Below are positions 46,245-55,521 of a stretch of 64,000 nt of DNA, piece after piece (the first letter of the stretch is position 1; the number at the start of each line of letters is the position of its first letter). The position numbers and the translations under genes are program-made. The notes below the pieces were generated by a model. That model did no database searches, was not told where the DNA came from, and saw only the letters and a program-made list of their open reading frames with translations. The DNA is from Cytophagaceae bacterium (lineage in GTDB: Bacteria > Bacteroidota > Bacteroidia > Cytophagales > Flexibacteraceae), in contig JAIXYP010000009.1 of assembly GCA_027490155.1 (NCBI GenBank), forward strand, positions 62,001 through 126,000, in the 5' to 3' direction.

Positions 46245-46991
46245 ATGACTGGCCTAGGCTTTTCTGGTTCAGGACAATTTAGACTTGTAGCTAAATACTG
46301 TACCATTGTCCTGACATTAACTCTGATATTCCAAGGTCATGTGGCAATGGCACAGACCGAACCCAACAACCCAGCACCAGCTGCCAAACCTAGCCTCACA
46401 GACAGCACACGTCTCCAAACTGCTAAACCAGAGCCGGACTCTGTAGATGCCAAATTCAAGGCTATGCCGATGTTTAAACCAATCGTATTGGCAGACACAT
46501 CACTTGATGGTAAAATGGTCGAGAAGGTGCGTCCATCAACAAGTCCACGCAAAGCCGCCCTTTATTCGGCTATTTTGCCAGGCTTGGGCCAGTTTTACAA
46601 TCGGAAGTACTGGAAGATCCCGATCATATACGCTGGGGCGCTCACGGCAATTTATGCCTTCAATTTCAACAACACCGAGTACCAACGGTTCCGTGAAGCT
46701 TATATCCTGCGTCGTAACGGTGATCTGACATCCAACAGCCTCTATCAGTTCTATCCGGACATTAATCAACTAAGTAACGCGCGGGATTTCTATAGGTACT
46801 ACCGCGATTTTTCAGTCATTCTGGGTTTGATGCTATATGGCCTACAGATGGCAGACGCGGCAGTAGATGCCCACCTAATGAGCTTCTCAGTTAAAGATGA
46901 CCTGACGCTGACCATAGCACCTAAAATGCACTATATGCATGATGGCAGCCAAACTATGGGGATGGCCCTACAGTTCAGGCTAGGCAAATAG
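46245..46991 (+). CDS. DUF5683 domain membrane protein
   Basis: 248 residues. A possible signal or anchor helix (about 18-38, KYCTIVLTLTLIFQGHVAMAQ) precedes a Pro/Ala-rich stretch and the DUF5683 core: SPRKAALYSAILPGLGQFYNRKYWKIPIIYAGALTAIYAF, which resembles TM2-domain proteins with the motif PGLGQFYN and two short helices. In Bacteroidota this gene sits between parB and dapB, as here (18-90 bases after parB depending on start). Role unknown, envelope-associated. ATG 46245 is chosen over 46173 because the earlier residues are not family-like. Confidence 0.8.
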   Translation: MTGLGFSGSGQFRLVAKYCTIVLTLTLIFQGHVAMAQTEPNNPAPAAKPSLTDSTRLQTAKPEPDSVDAKFKAMPMFKPIVLADTSLDGKMVEKVRPSTSPRKAALYSAILPGLGQFYNRKYWKIPIIYAGALTAIYAFNFNNTEYQRFREAYILRRNGDLTSNSLYQFYPDINQLSNARDFYRYYRDFSVILGLMLYGLQMADAAVDAHLMSFSVKDDLTLTIAPKMHYMHDGSQTMGMALQFRLGK

Positions 46992-47050
46992 ACAGAGCTA
47001 ACCGGAAGGCCTACGACAAAACCTCGAAGGTAATCCCATCAACAACTCTT

Positions 47051-47773
47051 ATGAAAATACTACTGATCGGGTATGGCAAAATGGGCAAAACCATCGAGCA
47101 GGTGGCCACAGATGCTGGTCATCAGGTAATTGGATATGCAGACCATCAGCACCCAATCACGGTGGAGCAAATGTCGGAAGCTGATGTTGCGATAGAATTT
47201 ACACAGCCTGAAGCCGCATTTGACAATATCCTGAAGTGCTTGCGACATCAATTGCCAGTCGTCTCTGGCACCACAGGCTGGCTTGAACGTAAACCAGACC
47301 TGGACCGACTATGCAAAGATCTTGGTGGCACCTACTTACAAGCCAGCAATTTTAGCATTGGGGTACACCTATACCTTCATATCGTTAGGCAAGCTAGTGC
47401 CCTGCTAAAAGCATATCCAGAGTACCTGGCATCGATCGACGAAACCCATCATACTGCCAAATTAGATATGCCAAGCGGCACCGCCCTTTTGGTTCATCAG
47501 GCTTTGGCAACTGTCAGCTCAAGGCATCAAGAATGGCACCTGACAAACAAAACCGACAGCCAGGTCTCAGGCAGCGTGCCTATCACCTCATTGCGGGAGG
47601 AAGATGTCCCAGGGACACATACCCTAAAGTTTGGTGGACCGATCGACCAGATAAACATAAGCCATATTGCTCATAACCGGCTCGGTTTTGCGACAGGTGC
47701 AGTACGCGCTGCCGAGTGGATCATTGGCCGCAAAGGCATTTTTACAATGTCAGACGTATTGGGCATAAGCTAG
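47051..47773 (+). CDS. dapB: 4-Hydroxy-tetrahydrodipicolinate reductase
   Basis: 240-residue NAD(P)H enzyme of the lysine/meso-diaminopimelate pathway. Nucleotide site GYGKMGKTIEQ (7-17), VVSGTTGW near 74-81, the catalytic DETHHTAKLDMPSGTAL near 135-152 with His-His pair and Lys, and the C-terminal GFATGAVRAAEWI. Slightly short but complete, as usual in Bacteroidota. Last gene of the parA-parB-DUF5683-dapB unit; feeds peptidoglycan and lysine. Confidence 0.96.
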   Translation: MKILLIGYGKMGKTIEQVATDAGHQVIGYADHQHPITVEQMSEADVAIEFTQPEAAFDNILKCLRHQLPVVSGTTGWLERKPDLDRLCKDLGGTYLQASNFSIGVHLYLHIVRQASALLKAYPEYLASIDETHHTAKLDMPSGTALLVHQALATVSSRHQEWHLTNKTDSQVSGSVPITSLREEDVPGTHTLKFGGPIDQINISHIAHNRLGFATGAVRAAEWIIGRKGIFTMSDVLGIS

Positions 47774-47817
47774 GTCCAATACGTTGTTCCACATTGGCTG
47801 TCAATTAAATGCCTCAA

Positions 47818-48591
47818 TTATATAGTAGCTTCGCCTTTGGCTGCTAGGATGGCATTGAGTTCCACTAAGGGTTTGCGCGGCTCGTTTGGGGTGTCAGACT
47901 CTACCAAGCCATCACGCAATCTAACAATTCTGCGTGCATACCTAGCGATGTCCTCCTCGTGGGTGACCATGATGATGGTGTTACCTTTTTGGGACAAATC
48001 GTCAAATAGCGCCATGATGTCATAGCTCGTTTTGGTGTCAAGGTTACCCGTAGGTTCATCAGCTAAGATAATCGATGGGTGATTAACTAAGGCTCTTGCG
48101 ATGGCGACTCGTTGACGCTGCCCACCGCTGAGCTCATTAGGGCGGTGAAGGGCACGATTTTCTAGGCCAACATCTTTCAGGACCTGCATAGCACGTTCAT
48201 TCCGTTCGGACTTAGAATAACCTGCATAGATCAGCGGCAAGGCTACATTGTCAAGGGCTGTATTGCGTGGCAATAGGTTAAAGGTCTGGAACACAAAACC
48301 AATCTCTTTGTTACGCACCTCAGCAAGGTCATTCTCAGTCATGTTACTGACATCGTTTCCGTTCAGGATATACTGTCCTGTTGTTGGGGAGTCCAGCGCA
48401 CCGACGATGTTCATCAAGGTTGATTTTCCGGAGCCTGAAGGCCCCATAAAAGCTACATACTCGCCCTTCGCAATCGTGATGGTGATGTCCTTTAGTGCGT
48501 CAACAACCTCATGCCCCATGACATAACGTTTGCTCACATGTTTGGTTTCGATGATGTTTTGTGGCATTGGGCTCGGTGTTAGGGTGGCCAT
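47818..48591 (-). CDS. MacB/LolD-type ABC transporter ATP-binding protein
   Basis: 257-residue ATPase: Walker [11 protein letters not shown]-loop [18 protein letters not shown], signature [15 protein letters not shown], Walker [11 protein letters not shown] and the H-loop VTHEEDIA. The [19 protein letters not shown] region marks the MacB/LolD/FtsE subgroup, which drive mechanotransmission across the envelope (lipoprotein release or export). No permease is beside it. The frame continues 60 codons upstream, but a TACTTTTG promoter box lies at 48640-48647, so I use ATG 48591; 48567 is another option. Confidence 0.9.
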   Translation of the reverse strand: MATLTPSPMPQNIIETKHVSKRYVMGHEVVDALKDITITIAKGEYVAFMGPSGSGKSTLMNIVGALDSPTTGQYILNGNDVSNMTENDLAEVRNKEIGFVFQTFNLLPRNTALDNVALPLIYAGYSKSERNERAMQVLKDVGLENRALHRPNELSGGQRQRVAIARALVNHPSIILADEPTGNLDTKTSYDIMALFDDLSQKGNTIIMVTHEEDIARYARRIVRLRDGLVESDTPNEPRKPLVELNAILAAKGEATI

Positions 48592-48639
48592 ACGATGAAA
48601 TACGGGCAAATGCTTAAGGTTGCTGCTGTATCCTGGATA

Positions 48640-48647
48640 CAAAAGTA
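48640..48647 (-). promoter_or_regulatory. Candidate -7 box of the MacB-like ATPase gene
   Basis: Minus-strand TACTTTTG (TAnnTTTG), about 50 bases before ATG 48591. It lies inside the upstream part of the open frame, which argues against the longest start. The rest of the 48592-49060 divergent region holds no gene that I can support. Confidence 0.42.
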
Positions 48648-49060
48648 CCGCAAAGTCATTGGTACAGTAGCCTAGCAAATCGTTAAAGCATGTGGCTAGT
48701 TGGCAGATGTAAGATTTCCTTCGATAAAAATACCCCAAAGCACTAACTATAACCTCAATATATGTGGTCAAATGGCGTATAACAAGGATTAGTAGCCAAA
48801 TGGACCAGATTTTGATAAGTGCCGTATAAACGAGTGTTTGCTTCAGGATTCACAAAGAAATCGACTTCTTTCACTTCGATGCAATCAATATGAAGCCATG
48901 ATGTCGGAATAGTGATTTTTGATAGGTCAACTTACACCCCCAGAGCATGCCAACTTTTTGACTTCGGACCAATCCCATTACTTTAGCGTTCGGAAATCCA
49001 CAATAACCACGCAGTTAGACCATTGAGGTCTAGCCTTGGCGGAGGATTAACACCCAAACT

Positions 49061-50947
49061 ATGCCCATTCTCAGCCGATATATCAAAACACTGACAGGCC
49101 GCATGCTTGCTGCCTTCTTGGTGTTATTTGTATTGGCAATCTTCATGTCAAAGGTGATCAGCTACTTGTCTAGCGAAAAGTCTACTGTCGAGGATGTCAC
49201 GATAATCAAGTCCATCATCAACTACCAGAAGGACCTGATTAAGGAGACTACCAACAGATTCGACAACACAAAAGCTGACTCTGCAGCCAATGCCAACCTA
49301 ACGCGCGAGAACCTAAAGCTCCTTAAGGTCAACCTCTCGATCTTCAAGGCCTATTTGCTGGACCGAAAAATTATCGCCAGCCTATCGGACTCAACGCGCA
49401 ACATCAACCACCAGCGGGTGATAATGTCTTGCGACAAGTTCATTAGTTTTATAGAGGACGAATTGCGGCGCAGCATACGGACAGACTCGGTGCTCCAAAT
49501 CCAGAAAGAGTACCTCACTCAACAGTCCACCTTGCTGAACCAAGCTTGTATGCGCTATGGCATCATGAGTTTTGGGAAGGTTAAACAAGCCGAAAGCCGC
49601 ATCATTGCGACACCCGATAGCACCTCTGCGCAAGCATTTGACCTTGCACTAGTCAACTTTGAGCTCGAGCTTGCCAAAAACGTACAGCTCACTGGTGTAC
49701 AACAACAGGACCTTGCCCTACAGTTTGATCTGTATAAACAACAGGCATATAGTATCAGCTATGGCGAAGTGGTACCTGTTTGGAAAAGCAATGACTTGTT
49801 TAGGGACCTCAAGACGCAGTATGCTGCCTTGCTCTACTCGCTTGATGCATTCGAGACCGAAGGAAGTTCATACGTCAACTTAATGATGTCCTCCACGAAC
49901 TTCTACACACTTTTAGCCATGAGCTTTACGCTGGTCTGTAGCCTTGGCATTAGTATGTACTACTCCCGTGCATTGACCTTACCAATTGGCAAACTGTCCA
50001 AAATGGTAGACAATATGGTCAGCAACAATTTTAGGCAAATCAGCCAACAGACCCTAAATACCGAGATCACGGAGTTGCAGATGCTTAATACCAGCGTCTT
50101 TATGATGGCCAACACGATCCAGGAAAACCTTGAGATGATTGCCAGAAAGAATGAGGACCTAGCTAATCTATACAACGAGACCCTCGATAACATCAATACG
50201 GCCCGGACGATCCAGCATTCTTTGATGCCGCCGATGACTGAGGTCCTGAAGGCGCTACCCGAAAGCTTTGTACTTAACAGACCTAAGGACATCGTGAGTG
50301 GTGACTTCTACTGGATCGATAACAACAGCGACGTACTTAAGATTGCTGTTGCGGACTGCACGGGGCATGGTGTAGCAGGAGCCTTTATGTCATTCGTAGG
50401 CCACTCCTTGCTGACTAGAATCACAGATGAGACCCCGATCTTTTTTGATGCAGCCTCAATCCTTGATCGCCTAAATGACGGTGTCAAACAAACACTTCGC
50501 CAAGCCGATGACGGATCGTTCACCCAAAACGGTATGGATATCAGCTTGGTCTGTATTGATTTCTTCAGAGGGGTGCTACACTTTGCTGGCGCAAACCAAA
50601 CACTTTACCTGATCCGCAATGGTGAGCTAAACACCATCAAGTCCAATAAGTTTAGCATAGGTGGGCCAACACATAAAGCGAACCTCGCCTTCACGAACCA
50701 CAAAGTGGCCTTCTTACCAGGGGACTCTATCTACCTCAGCTCAGACGGCTTTGCGGACCAAATCGGTGGACCAACAGGGGATGAGAAGTTCAAATCCTCA
50801 AGGCTCCGGACCTTATTCCAGAACATTAACAACCTACCGATGGAAGAACAAGGCAAAGTACTGTCCAAGGTTCTGGAGCAATGGCTGGGCCCAAACCAAC
50901 TGTTGGATGATGTTTTGGTGATAGGCTTTAAGGTACCTGACATTTAG
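49061..50947 (+). CDS. SiaA-like membrane PP2C/SpoIIE phosphatase
   Basis: 628 residues. Two membrane helices (about 14-36 and 281-303) flank a helical sensor domain of about 240 residues, a HAMP-like region follows (about 302-360, beginning SRALTLPIGKLSKMV), then a SpoIIE phosphatase (about 395-626): SGDFYW at 413-418 (Asp415), VADCTGHGVAGAFMS from 430 (Asp432), SSDGFADQ at 560-567 (Asp562) and DDV at 616-618. These are the metal-binding acids of PP2C, so it is predicted to be active. With the SiaB-like and SiaC-like genes just downstream, it is expected to dephosphorylate the SiaC-type protein, as SiaA does in Pseudomonas. Confidence 0.88.
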   Translation: MPILSRYIKTLTGRMLAAFLVLFVLAIFMSKVISYLSSEKSTVEDVTIIKSIINYQKDLIKETTNRFDNTKADSAANANLTRENLKLLKVNLSIFKAYLLDRKIIASLSDSTRNINHQRVIMSCDKFISFIEDELRRSIRTDSVLQIQKEYLTQQSTLLNQACMRYGIMSFGKVKQAESRIIATPDSTSAQAFDLALVNFELELAKNVQLTGVQQQDLALQFDLYKQQAYSISYGEVVPVWKSNDLFRDLKTQYAALLYSLDAFETEGSSYVNLMMSSTNFYTLLAMSFTLVCSLGISMYYSRALTLPIGKLSKMVDNMVSNNFRQISQQTLNTEITELQMLNTSVFMMANTIQENLEMIARKNEDLANLYNETLDNINTARTIQHSLMPPMTEVLKALPESFVLNRPKDIVSGDFYWIDNNSDVLKIAVADCTGHGVAGAFMSFVGHSLLTRITDETPIFFDAASILDRLNDGVKQTLRQADDGSFTQNGMDISLVCIDFFRGVLHFAGANQTLYLIRNGELNTIKSNKFSIGGPTHKANLAFTNHKVAFLPGDSIYLSSDGFADQIGGPTGDEKFKSSRLRTLFQNINNLPMEEQGKVLSKVLEQWLGPNQLLDDVLVIGFKVPDI

Positions 50948-51081
50948 ACAAAAAAACCCTTGGTAAAGTCATATTGACAGATAATCCCTTGACCAATAGG
51001 GGAAATTGACTGATTTAACCAGATATTCTGCTCCGGCCTTTGATTTTCTCGCTTTAGTATCTCAACTTTAGCAATCAGGTT

Positions 51082-51681
51082 ATGAAAACGACGACTACGA
51101 TGCCATCATCCTCCGCTGGGAGCGGTTTGCCTCAGGAAGCCATTACGCTTCAATTTAGCGGAAAGGCGACAACGATGCAGATCGACGCCCTATTAGATTT
51201 GCTGGAGAAGATGCTCGTGAACGAAGGGATTAACAATAGCCTAAGGCGAAGGATCTATAGCATCTCGATGGAGGCCCTCCAAAACCTTAACAATCATGCA
51301 CCAGACCAAGTGCTTGATGCTATCAATGAAAAAGCGATCGACCCAGCCTACATCAAGTTTTTGTTCGAGGGTTGTGACGGCAAGTTCCGGATCGAGACCA
51401 GCAATTATATATTGCTCAATAACATTGACCCTTTCATCCAGAAGTTAGACTACATCAACTCGCTAGACGATTTGGCCAAAAAAGAATACTACAACTATCT
51501 AATCAAGAACTTACCCTTTAGCGAAAAGGGCGGAGCTGGCCTAGGTCTTGTAGACATTGCTCGAAAAAGCAAGCAACCTATCAACTATCGTGTAGTAGGC
51601 ACAAATACCTACTACTCATTGGTGACCCTTTCTGTCGGCCTAGAGGCTGCCTCTGTGTCAGTGCCATTAGTGACTGGCTAG
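51082..51681 (+). CDS. SiaB family protein kinase
   Basis: 199 residues with a Ser/Thr-rich N-terminus, then a GHKL-like fold: EALQNLNNHA at 65-74 (N-box-like) and FSEKGGAGLGLVDIARKS at 146-163 (G-box-like), both characteristic of SiaB/DUF6272 kinases. In Pseudomonas SiaB phosphorylates SiaC on a threonine. The gene follows the phosphatase after 134 bases and precedes the SiaC-like gene by 45, a conserved order. Soluble. Family assignment is from motifs and context. Confidence 0.85.
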   Translation: MKTTTTMPSSSAGSGLPQEAITLQFSGKATTMQIDALLDLLEKMLVNEGINNSLRRRIYSISMEALQNLNNHAPDQVLDAINEKAIDPAYIKFLFEGCDGKFRIETSNYILLNNIDPFIQKLDYINSLDDLAKKEYYNYLIKNLPFSEKGGAGLGLVDIARKSKQPINYRVVGTNTYYSLVTLSVGLEAASVSVPLVTG

Positions 51682-51726
51682 AATTTTGTTAACTTTAAAA
51701 TCGCATATCAACCAAGGATTGAATCT

Positions 51727-52107
51727 ATGAACGTGTTGAAGATAGAAGCGCGACCCAAAACCCCTTACGTCCATTTTGATGGAGAGTCAGGGCGAATGGT
51801 CTTCCGCGGGATGTCCTGTGCCGAAAACTCGCCTGAGTTTTATCGGAGCATCCTGTCTTGGGTCGAGAACTATGCCCTGCGTCCTAGCCCACAGACCGTG
51901 ATCGAGATGCAATTCAAATACTTTAACACCAGCTCAGCCAAGTGTCTTCTTGATGTTTTGAACAGATTCCTTAGGGTTAGAGAAATGGGGAGCCTATTGG
52001 TAGTCAACTGGTTTTACGAAGACGATGACGAACAGATGCTAGAAGCGGGGGAACACCTGAGCGAAATCATCGGCTACCCTTTCCAATACACGATACTGCA
52101 GGCATAA
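51727..52107 (+). CDS. SiaC family regulatory phosphoprotein (DUF1987)
   Basis: 126 residues reading TPYVHFDGESGRMVFRG near the start, then EMQFKYFNTSSAKCLLD at 60-76 and VVNWFYEDDDEQMLEAGEHLSEI further on, all DUF1987 hallmarks. The threonine of FNTSS is at position 68, the same number as the phosphorylated Thr of Pseudomonas SiaC (recalled, not checked). In Pseudomonas unphosphorylated SiaC binds and activates the diguanylate cyclase SiaD; no GGDEF gene is present here, so the target is unknown. Last gene of the module, followed by a terminator. Confidence 0.88.
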   Translation: MNVLKIEARPKTPYVHFDGESGRMVFRGMSCAENSPEFYRSILSWVENYALRPSPQTVIEMQFKYFNTSSAKCLLDVLNRFLRVREMGSLLVVNWFYEDDDEQMLEAGEHLSEIIGYPFQYTILQA

Positions 52108-52187
52108 GTCACTTATTAGCCTAGCGACTGGCCCCACAAGCCTAGTCTTGGCAAATTAACAGACCTGCACAGCAACTTACCATTACC

Positions 52188-52229
52188 AAAAGAGCGCATC
52201 TTTACTGAGGCGCTCTTTTGTTTTTTTTG
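52188..52229 (+). terminator. Terminator of the Sia module
   Basis: 10-bp perfect stem AAAAGAGCGC / GCGCTCTTTT (52188-52197 with 52210-52219), then G and a run of T (52221-52228). About 80 bases past the SiaC-like stop. Confidence 0.9.
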
Positions 52230-52355
52230 GTTACCCCCTACCCCACTAAGTGGAGCTTTACCACGGTACACTTCAACATCGATCCACTTCCTGATCAGTC
52301 CTTAGCTCAATTCAGATCGAGAATTCGACTCAGGTACCAAAACGGCTGTTTTGCC

Positions 52356-55300
52356 CTATTCAATTGGGGTCAAAACGGTGCCATCATAAGCTGGGTCCAG
52401 AGCTTTAAGTTCCGTGACAAGCTGAGCCCAGTCCGCAGTTGTGGCTTTAGCCTTGTATGTGCGTAGCTGATCAGCTGCAAAACTGCGGAGCCGAAGCTTG
52501 AAGCACTGCGTGATGTAAAGCCGACTAGCCCACATTGGTGGGTTAGGTTCAAACTCCAGATAGTTCAGGATCAGGTCGTATGCCAAATCACGTTTGGTTT
52601 CGGCATTAAGGTTATCAATGGCCTTGGTCAGGATGTCTCTGTCCAGCGGCCATGCCTGATGGATTCTCTGGCTGGTTTTGGTGCCCTTGCTTATACCAAC
52701 ACCACCCCAAGCCACCAAACTATTGGAGTGATCCTCGGTTGCTTTTGGCTTTAACTGCTTGATGGCATCAGGATTGCCAGCCAAGGCCTTGACCCAAAGC
52801 GGCCAGATTGCATTCGACATTTTAGGGTCTAATTGCTCTTTGTTACTGATGGCAACTGCTAGGGCCAAAATTGCTTGTTGCGTTTCTGGTCGGAGGCCAG
52901 GATAGATCAGTGCAAAGGCAAGGAGACGCAAGTTAGGCTCTGATATGCCCGAAGCGATTTGGGTCAGTACATCGTCGGCATATTTGGTACGAAAATAAGC
53001 CAACAGGGCTATCCTACCACCTATGGTCAGCTCAGCGAAGTTTGTACTGCCTTTTTGCTCGAATGCAATGGCCTCAGAAACATGCCCAGGCTGGACTGGT
53101 AGCACCAAGTCTAGGTCTGTAGGGTTAATTAACTTCATCAAAGCATCGGCTTGCCTGGTTTGTCCTGCAATGGCCGAAAGCTCAGCATAAAGCAATCTAG
53201 CGGGCATATTGATGGCTAAAGATTGCCTGCTATTGACTCCACCAGACATATCAGACCCCATGGCTTGGCTTTGGATATTTGGCATGGCCGCAAAGACGCT
53301 TCCTGACATTGCCAAAGCTTGGCCATAGAGGTAGGCAAACTCTGCCTCTTGGCCTCCACTGCTTAGTGCTCGCAGCGTGGTGAGTGCTTTAGCACGCAAA
53401 CCTGTACGCATATAGCTAATAGCTTTAGCCTCGTTTAGGGCCTTCATAAATTCACGAGCATTAGGTGTTTTGCTATAAAACTTGACGATTGTGGCCGCAG
53501 CGGTGTCATCTGCCATCACTCGGTTGATCCCATAATTGTATAGGTAGCTAAAACTGAGCTGGTGCAGCGTGCTATCGGCAGCATAGTCCAGCACATTGTC
53601 TTGGCTGAGTGCTGTGCCTTGGGCGTTGGCCACTGCAAGCAGGTTGTTCAAGTAGGGCATATCCTGACTTGGGCCATTTTCAGTGGCAGTTCGGAGGTTC
53701 ACCTTGGTCGTTTGTGCCTCTAGGGCAAGCTCGTTGGCGACCAAAACTGGATTTGATGGTGCTAGTTTTTTTGCCAGCAGTAGATATTTCTTGACTGAAT
53801 CGTTGCTAGCAACGGTACCTTGATGCTGATGATAGAACAGCGCTAGATTGTTGCAAAAAGACCAATGATCAGGAAAAAATTCCCTTGCGACATAAAGGGT
53901 TGCTACTTGGTCCTTTGGCCTATTGGCATCTTGATACTGCTGTGCTAACATCAGATAAGCCTGTGGGCTACCTTTGTATTCTAACCCATCGATCAGGATT
54001 TCGGTTGCTTTAAGATGGTCATACTTGCTGGCTGCAACCGCCGCTTTACCGAACATCGACAGCTGGGCTTCTACATCCTCCTGCGCAGCTAGTTGGAACA
54101 GATCAGAGGCAGTACCCAAATCGTTCTGGTGATAGGCCACCAATGCCTGAGCGTTCAGCAACGCAGAATAGTATTGAAGGACTGGCACATTGAACGTCGC
54201 CTTTACATAGGCAAACATCCCGAAGATCACCCCTAGCCAAATGACCCAATAAGGCATCCGGACGGGTTTGTATAGGACTTTATATAGGTTGGACATTTGC
54301 CCGAAAAGGCCACCAAAATTGATGTAGATATAGGCCAAGTACATCAAGCAAAATGCAAACTGAGACACTAACAGGACATCATTGAGCAACCGGATGAGGC
54401 TGTCGTTGTTGGTTGCGAAGGCCCACCCCCAAAAGGCAACACTTATCATCGCCAGGCCAGTATATAACCAGCGCCCCATTACCAAGAAACTATCTGAACT
54501 ATCAATGTATAGGCGCTCTCCTATCTGCATCCCGAACCATCCAGCAACCACCGTAACCGGAAACAAAAATGTAGGACCAAATACCGTTATCCCAATATGA
54601 AATCCCCAGCGATTTGAGGCCAACGACAGCAGCAGATTAATGCAGTATATCAGGACAAAAACCGTGAGGTTAAGGCTTACATTTTTGGTCGGGCTATTGA
54701 CGGGGCTTTTTGTTAGGAGTTTATATACCCAAACCACAAGACCCGGTGCGCTAATCAGCAGGAACCCAACAGTGGTGAAGAAAAAGGTCGTCCCCCCTGT
54801 TGCAAGCACTTTTGCAGCAGCTACCTCCGTCCCGTCTAACTTAATGACATACCAAACAGCTGCCAAGACCATTGGCAGCCCAAGCATTAACCATCGACGA
54901 ATAAAGCTTACCTCTTCTAGCCAATTATGGACGACATAAACCGCAAGGGTGCAAACCACCAATGCGATCATGAAGGTGTATTGACCAAAAGAACTGGCAC
55001 CAAACAAAAATGGCAACTTAAGGCCAAATATGGCTAGCGCTAAGAGCCCAAGCATAACATATTGTCCGACCCCTTTTGTGTATGACAAGGCCGCATTGAC
55101 AAGGCTGAAGCCCAAAACAATAAACCCTAGCGCAAACCAAGATGCCCATATAGGTAGCCGCACCACACCCGCAGACATAGTCTGGGTGATGAGGTAGCTT
55201 TTGGCCATAACAGGATAGTCAAACAAGGCCAACCGAAACTGATCCGCTTGTACTGCAATGGCGTCCAGATAGTACTCCGCATAAATCGGCATCGCCCCCT

Positions 55301-55433
55301 CGGACCCTAGGTACCAGCTGTATACAAAAAAGCAGAGGGCAGGAAGGACCAACAAGCCTAACAGGATTTGGGACCCAATCGATGGATTTTCACTGTTGGA
55401 ACTAGATGCTGATGAGGTTGATGATTGATTCAA
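52356..55433 (-). CDS. Large membrane protein with TPR-like repeats
   Basis: 1025 residues. A Ser-rich N-terminal tail is followed by about ten membrane helices in the first 430 residues, then a helical solenoid (about 440-720) with tetratricopeptide-like spacing: QALVAYHQNDLGTASDLFQLAAQ, QAYLMLAQQYQDANRPKDQVATLYVAREFFPDHW and similar. The C-terminal 300 residues stay helical, with repeated Ala/Leu pairs, and end soluble. I recognise no enzymatic motif. The architecture resembles conserved Bacteroidota membrane-TPR proteins of unknown function. It follows the LuxE-like gene by 88 bases on the same strand and may be part of that unit. Confidence 0.78.
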   Translation of the reverse strand: MNQSSTSSASSSNSENPSIGSQILLGLLVLPALCFFVYSWYLGSEGAMPIYAEYYLDAIAVQADQFRLALFDYPVMAKSYLITQTMSAGVVRLPIWASWFALGFIVLGFSLVNAALSYTKGVGQYVMLGLLALAIFGLKLPFLFGASSFGQYTFMIALVVCTLAVYVVHNWLEEVSFIRRWLMLGLPMVLAAVWYVIKLDGTEVAAAKVLATGGTTFFFTTVGFLLISAPGLVVWVYKLLTKSPVNSPTKNVSLNLTVFVLIYCINLLLSLASNRWGFHIGITVFGPTFLFPVTVVAGWFGMQIGERLYIDSSDSFLVMGRWLYTGLAMISVAFWGWAFATNNDSLIRLLNDVLLVSQFAFCLMYLAYIYINFGGLFGQMSNLYKVLYKPVRMPYWVIWLGVIFGMFAYVKATFNVPVLQYYSALLNAQALVAYHQNDLGTASDLFQLAAQEDVEAQLSMFGKAAVAASKYDHLKATEILIDGLEYKGSPQAYLMLAQQYQDANRPKDQVATLYVAREFFPDHWSFCNNLALFYHQHQGTVASNDSVKKYLLLAKKLAPSNPVLVANELALEAQTTKVNLRTATENGPSQDMPYLNNLLAVANAQGTALSQDNVLDYAADSTLHQLSFSYLYNYGINRVMADDTAAATIVKFYSKTPNAREFMKALNEAKAISYMRTGLRAKALTTLRALSSGGQEAEFAYLYGQALAMSGSVFAAMPNIQSQAMGSDMSGGVNSRQSLAINMPARLLYAELSAIAGQTRQADALMKLINPTDLDLVLPVQPGHVSEAIAFEQKGSTNFAELTIGGRIALLAYFRTKYADDVLTQIASGISEPNLRLLAFALIYPGLRPETQQAILALAVAISNKEQLDPKMSNAIWPLWVKALAGNPDAIKQLKPKATEDHSNSLVAWGGVGISKGTKTSQRIHQAWPLDRDILTKAIDNLNAETKRDLAYDLILNYLEFEPNPPMWASRLYITQCFKLRLRSFAADQLRTYKAKATTADWAQLVTELKALDPAYDGTVLTPIE

Positions 55434-55521
55434 GGCTGATTTATGTTGGATTGGACCGCTTGTTGATTAAATAACTAATCGGCTAAATAACTCGAAACAG
55501 ATGTATGTAACCTCCTAAGGA

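Noticed and set aside
47780-47805. GTTCCACATTG-like sequence near the parAB operon as a parS site
   Set aside because: Too few matches to the palindromic parS consensus and not a palindrome.
48592-48771. 60-codon N-terminal extension of the MacB-like ATPase
   Set aside because: It has no ABC-family similarity and the promoter-like TACTTTTG at 48640-48647 lies within it.
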